Shown: positions 32,672 through 41,138 of the stretch, piece by piece
Numbering within the stretch: the first letter of the stretch is position 1
How the letters are laid out: every line of letters begins with the position of its first letter
From: Amycolatopsis orientalis DSM 43388
GTDB taxonomy: Bacteria > Actinomycetota > Actinomycetes > Mycobacteriales > Pseudonocardiaceae
Assembly (NCBI RefSeq): GCF_000411975.1
Contig: NZ_ASXG01000196.1
Span: 308,092 to 372,091, forward strand
Length of the DNA stretch: 64,000 bases
Reading direction: 5' to 3'
Notes under the pieces: generated by a model
Database searches by the model: none
Told to the model about the DNA's origin: nothing
The model's input: the letters and a program-made list of their open reading frames with translations, nothing else
Position numbers and translations under genes: made by a program

Positions 32672-33478
32672 ATGGGAGTGCTGGACGGCAAGGTCGTTGT
32701 CTCCACCGGTGCCGGGGCGGGCATCGGCCGGGCGACAGTGGCGAGATTCGTGCGCGAGGGCGCGCGAGTCGTCGCGGTCGACCTCTCGGCGACCGTCGAG
32801 GAAACCAAGTCCGATTTCGGCGACCGGGTGCTGCCGGTGGTGGCGGATGTCAGCACCTGGGAAGGGAACACGGAGGCCGCGGGCGCCGCACTGCGGCGCT
32901 GGGGGCGGATCGACTGCTTCGTGGGGAACGCGGGCATCACCGACGGTGCTGTCCCGTTGGAGTCGGTGCCCGGTGCTGACCTGCCGCGTGCGTTCGGCGA
33001 GGTCTTCGGGGTCAACGTGCTGGCTCCGTTGCTGGGGGTGCGAGCGTGCCTGGACGCCTTGACGGAGTCCAGGGGATCGGTGATCTTGACCGGTTCGTAC
33101 GCGAGCACTAACGCCGCCGGCGGCGGCGCGCTCTATACGCCGTCCAAACACGCAGTGCTCGGCATCATCCGGCAGCTCGCGTACGAACTGGCCCCAGACA
33201 TCCGGGTCAACGGCGTGGCGCCGGGCGTCGCGCCGACTCGGTTGAAGGGCACCGCCGCGCTGGGACAAGGCGCGACTGACTCGGTCTTGGACGGGACGCG
33301 ATCGGCACTGCCGTTGCAAGAGATTCCCGACGTCGACGCCTATGCGGGAGTGTTCGTTCTGCTCGCGTCCGACGAGTCGAGGGTGATGACCGGCAGCCTC
33401 GTGCAGGCCGACAGCGGCCTCGCCGTGCGCGGCATCGCCCGCCCTGGCGGCCGCGTCGTCGTCGAGAGCGCGCAGTGA
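32672..33478 (+). CDS. SDR, cis-dihydrodiol dehydrogenase-like (paralogue 1)
   Basis: 268 residues. Cofactor motif TGAGAGIGRA, aspartate AVDLS for NAD, FVGNAGI and the catalytic YTPSK. Sequence context (MGVLDGK start, GVAPGVAPTRLKG and MTGSLVQADSGLAVRGI) is that of BphB-type cis-dihydrodiol dehydrogenases, which rearomatise the cis-diol made by a Rieske oxygenase. ATG 32672 has AAAGG seven bases upstream. The 166-base gap to the permease gene is blank. Closely similar genes are at 34282 and 46809, all within the same proposed regulon. Confidence 0.86.
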   Translation: MGVLDGKVVVSTGAGAGIGRATVARFVREGARVVAVDLSATVEETKSDFGDRVLPVVADVSTWEGNTEAAGAALRRWGRIDCFVGNAGITDGAVPLESVPGADLPRAFGEVFGVNVLAPLLGVRACLDALTESRGSVILTGSYASTNAAGGGALYTPSKHAVLGIIRQLAYELAPDIRVNGVAPGVAPTRLKGTAALGQGATDSVLDGTRSALPLQEIPDVDAYAGVFVLLASDESRVMTGSLVQADSGLAVRGIARPGGRVVVESAQ

Positions 33479-34251
33479 CCGCCGTCGACTCGGCTCCCGC
33501 GCATTCGCTGACCGGGCTTACCGCCGTCGTCACCGGGGGACGTCAGGGGATCGGGGCAGCGATCGCCCGGGCGCTGCTGCGCCACGGCGCGCGCGTGTTC
33601 GTATGCGGGCGTTCCTGCGAAGGCGTCGCTGCCGCGGTGGATGCCTTGCACCACGAGGGACTGACCGGTGCCCGCGGATTCGCCGGGGACCTCAGCGAGG
33701 CCGGAGCACGGCACGAGCTGTTGCGGGATTGCGGCCGTGCGGACATTTTGGTCAACAACGCGGGCGGATTCCTGGAACCGACTCGGACCCTCGACACCAC
33801 CCGGGCCGAGTGGGAGGAGCAGCTCCGGCTCAATCTGACTCTGCCGTTTCTGCTGTGCCGGGACTTCTTGCCGCCCATGATCGACAACGGCTGGGGCCGG
33901 ATCGTGAACATCGGGACGGTCGCCGCCACTGCTCCGCAGCTCGGCAACTCGGCCGCGTACGTGGCGGCGAAATCGGGGCTGGTCGGATTCACCCGGCAGC
34001 TCGCCGCGGAGGTCGCGCACCACGGGGTGACCGCGAACGTGCTCAATCCCGGGACCATCCGGACCGAGCACCTGGCGGACTACCTCGAATCCTCCGGCCA
34101 GCGCGAGGAGGATCTCGCCGCGCGGATTCCGGTCGGCCGGCTCGGCCGCGCGGCCGAAATCGGCGATCTGGTGCCGGCGCTGGTTTCGCGCAGCGCGGGC
34201 TTTCTGACCGGCGCGGTGATCGATGTCAACGGAGCCGCGGTCTCGTCCTGA
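33475..34251 (+). CDS. SDR of the 3-oxoacyl-ACP reductase-like group
   Basis: 258 residues, classical SDR with TGGRQGIGAA, the VCGRS loop suggesting NADP, NNAGG, and catalytic YVAAK. GTG 33475 overlaps the previous stop (GTGA). It is less similar to the three dihydrodiol dehydrogenase-like copies. It probably oxidises or reduces a hydroxy/keto intermediate of the same pathway; no finer call is possible. Confidence 0.84.
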   Translation: MTAVDSAPAHSLTGLTAVVTGGRQGIGAAIARALLRHGARVFVCGRSCEGVAAAVDALHHEGLTGARGFAGDLSEAGARHELLRDCGRADILVNNAGGFLEPTRTLDTTRAEWEEQLRLNLTLPFLLCRDFLPPMIDNGWGRIVNIGTVAATAPQLGNSAAYVAAKSGLVGFTRQLAAEVAHHGVTANVLNPGTIRTEHLADYLESSGQREEDLAARIPVGRLGRAAEIGDLVPALVSRSAGFLTGAVIDVNGAAVSS

Positions 34252-34281
34252 CGCGGGCTGCCCAAAGGAGAAGAAGCGCAC

Positions 34282-35112
34282 ATGGGAATGCTGGACGGCA
34301 AGGTCGCTCTCGTCACCGGGGGCGCCAACGGCATCGGCCGCGCGGTCGTCGAGTCCTATTTGGACGAAGGAGCGCGCGTGGCCGTCCTCGACCGGGACGC
34401 CGACGGGCTCGCGCGGCTCGAGGCCGGGCTGGGCGGCGACGAGCTGCTGACCGTTGCCGGATCGGTCGAACTGCTCGCGGACAACCAGCGCGCGGTAGCG
34501 GCGACAACGGAACGCTTCGGCCGGCTGGACGTATTCGTCGGCAACGCCGGGGTCGGCGCGGGAAATCTGCTGCTGTCGGAGATTCCGCTGGAACGGCTCG
34601 AATCCGCAGTGGACGAAATGTTCGACATCAACGTCAAAGCCTACTTGCTGGGCGCGCGCGCCGCGCTGGGCCCGTTGCTGCGATCGGACGGTCCGGCCAT
34701 GGTGTTCAGCTGCTCCATCGCCAGCTTCCGGGCAGTCGACGACGGCGTTCTCTATGTGTCGAGCAAGCACGCGGACGCCGGGATCGTCCGCGGCCTGGCT
34801 TGGGAACTTGCACCGCGCATCCGGGTCAACGGGGTCGCGATCGGCGTGGCCAGAACGCGCATGGAGGGGCTTCGCAGCCTCGGCCAGCAACCGATCGACG
34901 CGGTGCTGCCCGGTGCGGAGCAGGTCATCCCGCTCGGATTCGTGCCCGAGCCGCGCGACTACGGCGCAGGCTTCGTCTATCTGGCCTCCGACCGGGCCCG
35001 CGTCGTGACCGGAGAGTGCCTCTGGGCCGACAGCGGCTTCGGGATTCGCGGCATCGGCGCGCCCTCGGGCGGCTCCCGCCTGGACGTCGACCGGATCGGC
35101 CGGGAGGGCTGA
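34282..35112 (+). CDS. SDR, cis-dihydrodiol dehydrogenase-like (paralogue 2)
   Basis: 276 residues: MGMLDGK start, TGGANGIGRA, VLDRD, VGNAGV and catalytic YVSSK. The C-terminal GECLWADSGFGIRGIGAPSGG matches that of the other two paralogues. AAAGGAG precedes ATG 34282. Three copies of this enzyme type in one regulon may serve different diol intermediates or stereoisomers. Confidence 0.85.
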   Translation: MGMLDGKVALVTGGANGIGRAVVESYLDEGARVAVLDRDADGLARLEAGLGGDELLTVAGSVELLADNQRAVAATTERFGRLDVFVGNAGVGAGNLLLSEIPLERLESAVDEMFDINVKAYLLGARAALGPLLRSDGPAMVFSCSIASFRAVDDGVLYVSSKHADAGIVRGLAWELAPRIRVNGVAIGVARTRMEGLRSLGQQPIDAVLPGAEQVIPLGFVPEPRDYGAGFVYLASDRARVVTGECLWADSGFGIRGIGAPSGGSRLDVDRIGREG

Positions 35113-35207
35113 CAAGCGCCGCGAAGCCAAGCAACCACGGAAAAGCCACCGGACTCGTTGTCCGCTCGCCGCAGCCAGTGTTCGCCCCGCCTGAACGAGG
35201 AGTTGCC

Positions 35208-37133
35208 ATGGAGTTCCCGCACCTGTTCGCCCCCGCCCGGATCGGCTCGCTCGAGCTGCGCAACCGGGTGGTGAAATCACCGCAGACCACCGCGACGGCC
35301 AATCCGGACGGGACGGTGACCGAGCGGACCGTGAACCACTACCGCGCGCTGGGCGAGGGCGGCGCCGGGCTGGTCATGGTCGAATACACCTACGTCGACG
35401 ACGACGCCAGCAAATCCATTCACGGGCAGACCGGGATCAGCCGCCGCGACCACGTGGCCGGGCTGGGCTGGCTCGCCGACGAGGTGAAGTCGACCGGCGC
35501 GCGGATCGGTCTGCAGCTGGTGCACTGCGGCCGCCAGAAGTTCCTCGGCACCACCCCGCTCAAGTCCGCTTCGACCTCGTCGTGGGACTACGTCGAGCGG
35601 CAATACGGCAACCGGCCGCAAGCCATGACGGCGGAGGAGATCCACGGCGTCGTACGGGCGTTCGGCGATGCCGCGGAGCGCGCGTGGCGGGCGCGCTTCG
35701 ACCTGGTCGAAATCCATGCCGGACACGGGTATCTGCTGACGAATTTCCTTTCTCCGCACACGAACGACCGCGAGGACGAGTACGGCGGTTCCGCGGAGAA
35801 CCGGCGGCGGATCGTGCTGGAGGTCGCCGAGGAAGTGCGGCGCCGGCTGCCGCGCGAGTTCCCGCTGAGCTTCCGGGTTTCGGTGAGCGACTACGAACCG
35901 GACGGCATCACCGGCGAGGAGACCGTGGCGCTGTGCGCGGAGCTGGAGAAGCGCGGGGTCGACGTGATCCACGCTTCGGGCGGTCATCACGCCCGGATGG
36001 AATGGGAGGTCAGCAGCTGGGACATGCCTCGCCAGCCGCATCGCTGGGGGTGGGAGGCCATCCGTGCGGAGGTCGGGATTCCGGTGATCGCCTCCGGCTC
36101 GCTGGTCTCGCCTGAGCTCGCCGAGGAAATCCTCGCCGCGGGCAGTGCCGATCTCGTGTCGCTGGGCCGCGCGATGCTGGCCGACCCCGCGTGGGCGGAA
36201 AAAGCGCGGACCGGCCGCGTGCTCGAGATCGTGCCGTGCATCCGGTGCAACGACGGCTGTCTCTTCCGCGGTCTCGACGCTGGCCGCAGCACGGGTTGCA
36301 CAGTGAACCCGAACATGGGCGAGGAGGGGCGCTATCCGGTCGTCGCGGCCGCGACCTCGCGCAGGTTCGCTGTCGTCGGCGGCGGACCGGCGGGGTTGAA
36401 GGCAGCGGCGGTGCTCCATGATCGCGGCCACGAGGTCACTCTCCACGAGAGCAACCGGCTCGGCGGCCTGCTCAATCACGCGGAGGGCGCACGGGTGAAA
36501 CAGGACATCGCCGGGCTGCTGCGGCACCTGGTACACGAGGTCGACCGTCGCGGGATCAAAGTCGTCTACGAGACCGCGACGGCGGAATCGCTTGCCGGGC
36601 AAGGGTATGCCGGCGTGGTAGTCGCCACCGGCGCTGCCGATCGGCCGTTCGCGGGCGACATCGCGGACGGCGCGAACGTGGTCCGGGCGCAGGACGCGCT
36701 AGCCGCGGCCGCGGCGGGCTGCCGGGTGGTCATCGTCGGCGGCGGCTTCCAAGGCGTCGAAACCGCCCTGCGCCTGTCCGAAGCGGACGGGGCCGAGATC
36801 ACGGTGCTCGAACGCGGCGACCGGCTCCTGACCGGCGACGAGGTCGTCTACGACGTGCTCCACCTGCCGTCGCGCCTTGCGGAGGAAGGGTTGTCCGTTC
36901 GGCTCGCCGCGGAGGTGACGGAGATCCGGAACGGGAGCGTGTTGCTGGCTGGGCGCGAGCAGGTGGCGGCGGATGTCGTCGTGCTGGCGCTCGGCCGGCA
37001 ACAGCGCGACGCCGGCTTGCCGGAGGCGCTGGCTTCAGCGGGAATCGAAGTGTCCGTCGTCGGCTCCGCGGAGCGTCCCGGGCGCATCCTCGACGCCTTG
37101 CACAGCTCGTTCTTCGCCGCTCGCCGGCTCTGA
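35208..37133 (+). CDS. Old-yellow-enzyme / 2,4-dienoyl-CoA reductase-type flavoprotein
   Basis: 641 residues in three parts: an FMN-binding TIM barrel (FAPARIGSLELRNRVVKSP, HAGHGYLLTNFLSPHTNDREDEYGGS in pieces), a 4Fe-4S segment CIRCNDGC with a further cysteine in GCTVNP, and an FAD/NAD(P) domain (VVGGGPAGLKAAAVL, VVIVGGGFQGVE). This is the layout of 2,4-dienoyl-CoA reductase, trimethylamine dehydrogenase and similar enzymes. It can reduce a C=C bond of a conjugated or dearomatised ring. ATG 35208 follows GAGGAG. It ends the first F-regulated unit, 75 bases before the next promoter. Confidence 0.87.
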   Translation: MEFPHLFAPARIGSLELRNRVVKSPQTTATANPDGTVTERTVNHYRALGEGGAGLVMVEYTYVDDDASKSIHGQTGISRRDHVAGLGWLADEVKSTGARIGLQLVHCGRQKFLGTTPLKSASTSSWDYVERQYGNRPQAMTAEEIHGVVRAFGDAAERAWRARFDLVEIHAGHGYLLTNFLSPHTNDREDEYGGSAENRRRIVLEVAEEVRRRLPREFPLSFRVSVSDYEPDGITGEETVALCAELEKRGVDVIHASGGHHARMEWEVSSWDMPRQPHRWGWEAIRAEVGIPVIASGSLVSPELAEEILAAGSADLVSLGRAMLADPAWAEKARTGRVLEIVPCIRCNDGCLFRGLDAGRSTGCTVNPNMGEEGRYPVVAAATSRRFAVVGGGPAGLKAAAVLHDRGHEVTLHESNRLGGLLNHAEGARVKQDIAGLLRHLVHEVDRRGIKVVYETATAESLAGQGYAGVVVATGAADRPFAGDIADGANVVRAQDALAAAAAGCRVVIVGGGFQGVETALRLSEADGAEITVLERGDRLLTGDEVVYDVLHLPSRLAEEGLSVRLAAEVTEIRNGSVLLAGREQVAADVVVLALGRQQRDAGLPEALASAGIEVSVVGSAERPGRILDALHSSFFAARRL

Positions 37134-37151
37134 AGACCAGAGCACGAAGGG

Positions 37152-37180
37152 TTGGCATCCAAAAGTGTATCCACTATGGT
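37152..37180 (+). promoter_or_regulatory. Promoter with F-type operator (F1) of the Rieske/NicX operon
   Basis: TTGGCA (37152-37157) and TATGGT (37175-37180) are exactly 17 bases apart and AGTGTATCCACT (37164-37175) fills the spacer. The 15 bases AAAAGTGTATCCACT are identical to those at F2 (52012-52026). AGTG and CACT form a palindrome. A repressor here would block polymerase directly. The leader to ATG 37208 is about 20 bases. Confidence 0.75.
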
Positions 37181-37207
37181 GACTGGTAACCGGCGAAGGG
37201 AATCCGC

Positions 37208-37717
37208 ATGAGTGGCCCCACCTCCGATCTCCACGCGGAGATTCGCGACTGGATGTACGCCGAGGCTGAGCTTCTCGACGACGGTTTCGAGCGCAAGTGG
37301 CTCGAGACGATGGTGAGCAAGGACATCGTGTACCAAGTCCCGTTGCGGCAGACGGTCGAACGCGCTCGGGGGGCGGGCTGGGTCGACGGCACCTACCACC
37401 TCGACGAGCGCTACGGGTCGCTCGAAACCCGGGTCGCGCGGAACGAGACGCAATATGCCTGGGCGGAGGACCCGCCGTCGCGGATCCGGCATTTCGTCAC
37501 CAACCTGCGCGTCCGCGAGGACGCTGACGGGCTGGTCCGGGCGCGGACGAATCTGCTGGTCTACCGCACCCGGCAGGACGGAGTCGTTCCGCAGATGCTG
37601 TCCGGCGAGCGCTGGGACGTCCTGCGCCGCGAGGACGGCGTGCTGCGCCTGCTCGAGCGGCGGATGCTGCTCGACCTGACCGCCATCGGCACCCACAACC
37701 TGTCCATTTTCTTCTGA
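37208..37717 (+). CDS. Ring-hydroxylating dioxygenase, small (beta) subunit
   Basis: 169 residues of the SnoaL-like/NTF2 fold found in beta subunits of Rieske oxygenases (BphA2, NahAd type). Typical are IRDWMYAEAELLDDG, WLETMVSKDIVYQVP, IRHFVTNLRV and ERWDVLRREDG. It has a structural role in the alpha3beta3 complex. It precedes the alpha gene, the reverse of the usual order. Confidence 0.88.
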   Translation: MSGPTSDLHAEIRDWMYAEAELLDDGFERKWLETMVSKDIVYQVPLRQTVERARGAGWVDGTYHLDERYGSLETRVARNETQYAWAEDPPSRIRHFVTNLRVREDADGLVRARTNLLVYRTRQDGVVPQMLSGERWDVLRREDGVLRLLERRMLLDLTAIGTHNLSIFF

Positions 37718-37743
37718 TCCGGCCCCAGGGAAGGCATTCCGCG

Positions 37744-39126
37744 ATGACCCAGACGACGCCTCCTTCGACGGCGGACCGCATCCTGGCCGAACTCGCCGAA
37801 GGGCTCCCGTCCGGCGAGATTCCGGCGACGCTGTACGGCGACACCGAGCTCTACCAGCGCGAGAAGCGCAACATTTTCGCCCGCTGCTGGGTGTATCTCG
37901 CGCACGAGTCCGAGATCGCCGCGAAAGGTGACTATGTCCTGCGCAAGATCGGCGAGGACTACTTCGTCGTCGTGCGCGACGAGGACGGCGGCGTGAACGT
38001 CCTGTTCGACGCGTGCCGCCACCGGGGCGTGCAGATCTGCCGTGCGGACGCGGGCAATACGTCGCACTTCCGCTGCCCGTATCACGGCTGGACCTACGAC
38101 ACCAAGGGCAATCTCGTCGGCGCCCCGTTGTGGAAGAACGCGTTCGGCGGCATGGACAAGTCCAAGAACGGGCTCGTCGGCGCGGCGAAAGTCGAGAGCT
38201 ACCACGGGCTCGTGTTCGCCACGCTCGACGAGAGCGCGCCGCCGCTGCGGGAATACCTCGGCGGGATGGCGTGGTACCTAGACCTGGTTTTCGGGCTGAA
38301 CGAGCATGGCGTGGAAGTGCTGGGCGCGCCGCAGCGGTTCGTCATCGACGCGAACTGGAAGTCCGGCGCGGACAACTTCTCGGGCGACGACTACCACCTG
38401 GGCACCCTGCACAAGTCAGTGTGGGAGATCGGCGCGTTCCCCGTGCCGTTCGCCGCCAATATGATGGGCTACCACATCCAGGCCTCGCCCGGGCATTCCC
38501 TTTCGTTCTCCATGGCGCCGGACCAGGACGAGCCCGGTCCGCGGTTCTTCGGCTTCCCGGAACGGCTCGCGAATTCCTTCACCAGCGACCGGATCAGCGA
38601 CCATCAGCTCGACGTCGCCCGCCGTTCGCGGGTGTTCGTCGGCAACGTCTTCCCGAACTTCTCGATCCTCGCGCTCCCGATGACCGAGGACGGATCGCAC
38701 TATCCGCCGACCGCGGTGCTCACCGTCCGGGTGTGGCAGCCGGTCAGCGAGTCGAAATTCGAGATCTGGAACTGGTTCCTCGGCTACAAGAACATGACGC
38801 CCGAGGAGAAGGACCGCTCGTACCGCGCCGGCCTAGGCACGTTCTCGATGGGCGGAGCGTTCGAAATGGACGATACCGAACCGTGGATCACGGTGGGGCG
38901 CACCGGCCGTTCGACCGCGGCCGAGGTGCTCGGGCTGAAGCTGAACTACCAGATGGGCATGCCCGGCATCGGCATCGCGCATCCGGTGAGCGAATGGCCC
39001 GGGCCGGGAACGGTGTACTGGACGCGGTACGAGGAAGGCGTGCAGCGCAACCTGTTCCGCTTCTACCACGCCATGATGACCGCGGAACCCGGCTCCTGGC
39101 CCTCGCTCACGTTCGAGGACGAGTGA
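37744..39126 (+). CDS. Ring-hydroxylating dioxygenase, large (alpha) subunit with Rieske centre
   Basis: 460 residues. Rieske ligands C91/H93 (CRHRG) and C111/H114 (CPYHGW) bind the 2Fe-2S cluster. The mononuclear iron site is in DNFSGDDYHLGTLH with H218 and H223, and the bridging aspartate just upstream. It forms a cis-dihydrodiol on an aromatic ring using O2 and electrons from the ferredoxin encoded at 40942. The cis-diol dehydrogenase-like SDRs of the regulon fit the next step. Length and domain order are those of BphA1/BenA-type enzymes. Substrate is unknown, but operon partners argue for a nitrogen heterocycle. Confidence 0.92.
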   Translation: MTQTTPPSTADRILAELAEGLPSGEIPATLYGDTELYQREKRNIFARCWVYLAHESEIAAKGDYVLRKIGEDYFVVVRDEDGGVNVLFDACRHRGVQICRADAGNTSHFRCPYHGWTYDTKGNLVGAPLWKNAFGGMDKSKNGLVGAAKVESYHGLVFATLDESAPPLREYLGGMAWYLDLVFGLNEHGVEVLGAPQRFVIDANWKSGADNFSGDDYHLGTLHKSVWEIGAFPVPFAANMMGYHIQASPGHSLSFSMAPDQDEPGPRFFGFPERLANSFTSDRISDHQLDVARRSRVFVGNVFPNFSILALPMTEDGSHYPPTAVLTVRVWQPVSESKFEIWNWFLGYKNMTPEEKDRSYRAGLGTFSMGGAFEMDDTEPWITVGRTGRSTAAEVLGLKLNYQMGMPGIGIAHPVSEWPGPGTVYWTRYEEGVQRNLFRFYHAMMTAEPGSWPSLTFEDE

Positions 39127-39128
39127 CG

Positions 39129-39740
39129 ATGCGCGCCTATGACGCTGCGCTGTTCGGCGGAGCGGTCGGGATCGGCGCGCGCCCGGCGGTCGTGGTCGTC
39201 GACCTCGTCGCCGGGTTCACCGACCCGGCCTACCCGCCCGGCGCGGACCTCGACGAGGTTGTCGCCGCGACGCGCTCGTTGCTCGACCGGGCGCGCGCGA
39301 CGGCGCTGCCGGTCGTCTTCACGACGATCGCGTTCGCCGAGGACGGTGCGGAAGGGCGGGTGTGGCGGCAGAAGATGCCCGCTCTCGACTGTCTGGTCGA
39401 GGGTTCGGCGGCCGTCGCAGTGGACGAACGGCTGGCTCGGCGGCCGGAGGAGCCGCTGGTCGTGAAGCGCACCGCGTCGGCCTTCGGCGGGACCGGGCTG
39501 GCCGCGCTGCTGGTGTCGCTGGGCGCGGACAGCGTGATCGTCGCCGGTGCGACCACGTCCGGTTGCGTGCGGGCGACGGTGGTCGACGCGTGCATGGCCG
39601 GGTACCGCACGGTGGTGCCGCGCGAGTGCGTCGGCGACCGGCACGCCGGTGCGCACGAAGCGAATCTGTTTGACCTGCAAGCGAAATACGCCGACGTGGT
39701 CGCGCTCGCGGACCTCTGCGACCGGTTGGAGGCGGCCTGA
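39129..39740 (+). CDS. Isochorismatase-like cysteine hydrolase, possible maleamate amidase
   Basis: 203 residues; triad D25 (VVVDLVAGF), K113 (VVKRTASAFGG) and C146 (TTSGCVRAT). The sequence is nearest in character to N-carbamoylsarcosine amidase and maleamate amidase (NicF), with K-R-x-x-SAF and TSGCVRAT. In an operon with NicX-like and maleate isomerase genes, hydrolysis of maleamate to maleate and ammonia is the obvious proposal. It starts directly after the oxygenase stop and overlaps the next gene by one base. Confidence 0.85.
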   Translation: MRAYDAALFGGAVGIGARPAVVVVDLVAGFTDPAYPPGADLDEVVAATRSLLDRARATALPVVFTTIAFAEDGAEGRVWRQKMPALDCLVEGSAAVAVDERLARRPEEPLVVKRTASAFGGTGLAALLVSLGADSVIVAGATTSGCVRATVVDACMAGYRTVVPRECVGDRHAGAHEANLFDLQAKYADVVALADLCDRLEAA

Positions 39741-40942
39741 TGCGGGCAGGGATCTATCCGGGCATCGAGCCTCGCCTGGTCGTCGGCGCTTCGGCGACGC
39801 GACGGCTGAGCGCGACCGAGGAACCGGACGCCTATACCGCGGTCGACCCCGCGAAGGTGCTGGACGAGCTCGTGCGCGCCAGGCTGCGCGGCCGGGGCGG
39901 GGCCGGGTTTCCGGCCGCGGTGAAGTGGCGGACGGTCGCGGCGGCGGACCGATGCGTCGTCGTGGCCAATGGAGAAGAGGGCGAACCCGCGTCGTTCAAG
40001 GACCGCTGGCTGCTCACCCATCGGCCGCACGCGGTGCTGGACGGCCTGCTTGTCGCTGCGGACGTAGTCGGCGCGCACCGGGCGATCATCTACTTGGCGC
40101 ATCCTGAGACTGTCGAAGCCGTCCGCGGCGCGCTGGCGGAGCTGCCGCCCGGCGTCGCTGCCCGGGTGGAGATCTTCGTGGTCGATCACCGGTACGTGGC
40201 GGGCGAGGAGAGCGCGGTCGTCCGGGCGATCAACGGCGGACCGGCCTTGCCGACAGCCAAACCGCCGCGGGTCTTCGAAGCGGGTGTCGACGGACTGTCC
40301 ACTTTGGTCAGCAATGTCGAAACGCTCGTCCACGCCGCCTGGATCGCCCGCCACGGTGCCGGTGCGTTCCGCCGGTACGGCACCGAATCGTCGCCCGGGA
40401 CCGCCTTGATCACGTTGACTGATGCGGACGGAAACGCTGGGGTGTACGAGGTTCCGTTCGGTCCGACGCTGCGTGAGCTGTTCGACGAATGCGCCGGTAT
40501 CGATCCGTCCGACGCGCCAGGGCTGCTGATGGGCGGATGGTTCGCCGGTATCGCCCGCCCCGAAGACGTGCTCGACACGCCGTGGTGTTTCGACGCGCTG
40601 GCCGAGGCGAAGACCGCCGTTGGTTGCGGCTCGGTGACCGTGCTGGGTGCCGACGAACGGGTCGGCGCGGTCGCCGCTCGCCTGGCCCGTTGGTACGCGA
40701 AGGAGTCCTCGCAACAGTGCGGCGTGTGCCGCAAGGGCACGGACGCGATCGCGGCGGCGCTCGTGCGGATCGACAACCACGCACCGGAAGCAGCCGACCT
40801 CGGCAACCTGCGGCGGTGGGGGACCAGCCTGCGCGGGAAGGGAGCGTGCGCGTTCCTGGACGGGGCCGCCAACCTCGCCCGCACCAGTCTCCCGCTGCTC
40901 GAAGTCCCGGTTTCCCCGTCTATTTCCGGAAGGGCCACCTGA
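39740..40942 (+). CDS. NuoF-like flavoprotein, proposed reductase of the Rieske oxygenase
   Basis: 400 residues, similar to the 51-kDa subunit of complex I: FMN site RGRGGAGFPAAVKW, NADH site ANGEEGEPASFKDRW, YVAGEESAVVRAINGG and the VSNVETL segment, then the SLBB domain. The C-terminal iron-sulfur region has QQCGVCRKG and GKGACAF, so of the four cysteines that hold the N3 4Fe-4S cluster, the third of CxxCxxC is glycine here. It lies between the oxygenase and ferredoxin genes with 1-base overlaps on both sides. It therefore probably passes electrons from NADH to the ferredoxin, instead of a standard ferredoxin reductase. Confidence 0.84.
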   Translation: MRAGIYPGIEPRLVVGASATRRLSATEEPDAYTAVDPAKVLDELVRARLRGRGGAGFPAAVKWRTVAAADRCVVVANGEEGEPASFKDRWLLTHRPHAVLDGLLVAADVVGAHRAIIYLAHPETVEAVRGALAELPPGVAARVEIFVVDHRYVAGEESAVVRAINGGPALPTAKPPRVFEAGVDGLSTLVSNVETLVHAAWIARHGAGAFRRYGTESSPGTALITLTDADGNAGVYEVPFGPTLRELFDECAGIDPSDAPGLLMGGWFAGIARPEDVLDTPWCFDALAEAKTAVGCGSVTVLGADERVGAVAARLARWYAKESSQQCGVCRKGTDAIAAALVRIDNHAPEAADLGNLRRWGTSLRGKGACAFLDGAANLARTSLPLLEVPVSPSISGRAT

Positions 40943-41136
40943 TGAAAGCGTTCCTCGATTCGACAAAGTGCTCCGGTTACGGCGCGTGTGCCGAAGCCTG
41001 CCCGTCCGTGTTCGAGGTCGACGAGTTCGGCTTCGGCGCGGTGATCGGCGACGGCACGGTGCCCGCCGGGGACGAGGACCAGGCTCGTGCTGCTGTGGCG
41101 GCGTGCCCCGAGGCCGCGATCCGGGTCGAGGACTGA
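40942..41136 (+). CDS. Small ferredoxin, probable 3Fe-4S type
   Basis: 64 residues. The cysteine pattern is C-x5-C-x3-CP followed by CPEAA near the end; the second position of a 4Fe-4S motif is tyrosine (CSGYGACAEACP). This is the pattern of actinobacterial 3Fe-4S ferredoxins that usually serve cytochromes P450. Here it is placed between a NuoF-like protein and a Rieske oxygenase and no P450 is present. TGATG overlap with the gene before. Confidence 0.88.
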   Translation: MKAFLDSTKCSGYGACAEACPSVFEVDEFGFGAVIGDGTVPAGDEDQARAAVAACPEAAIRVED

Positions 41137-41138
41137 GC

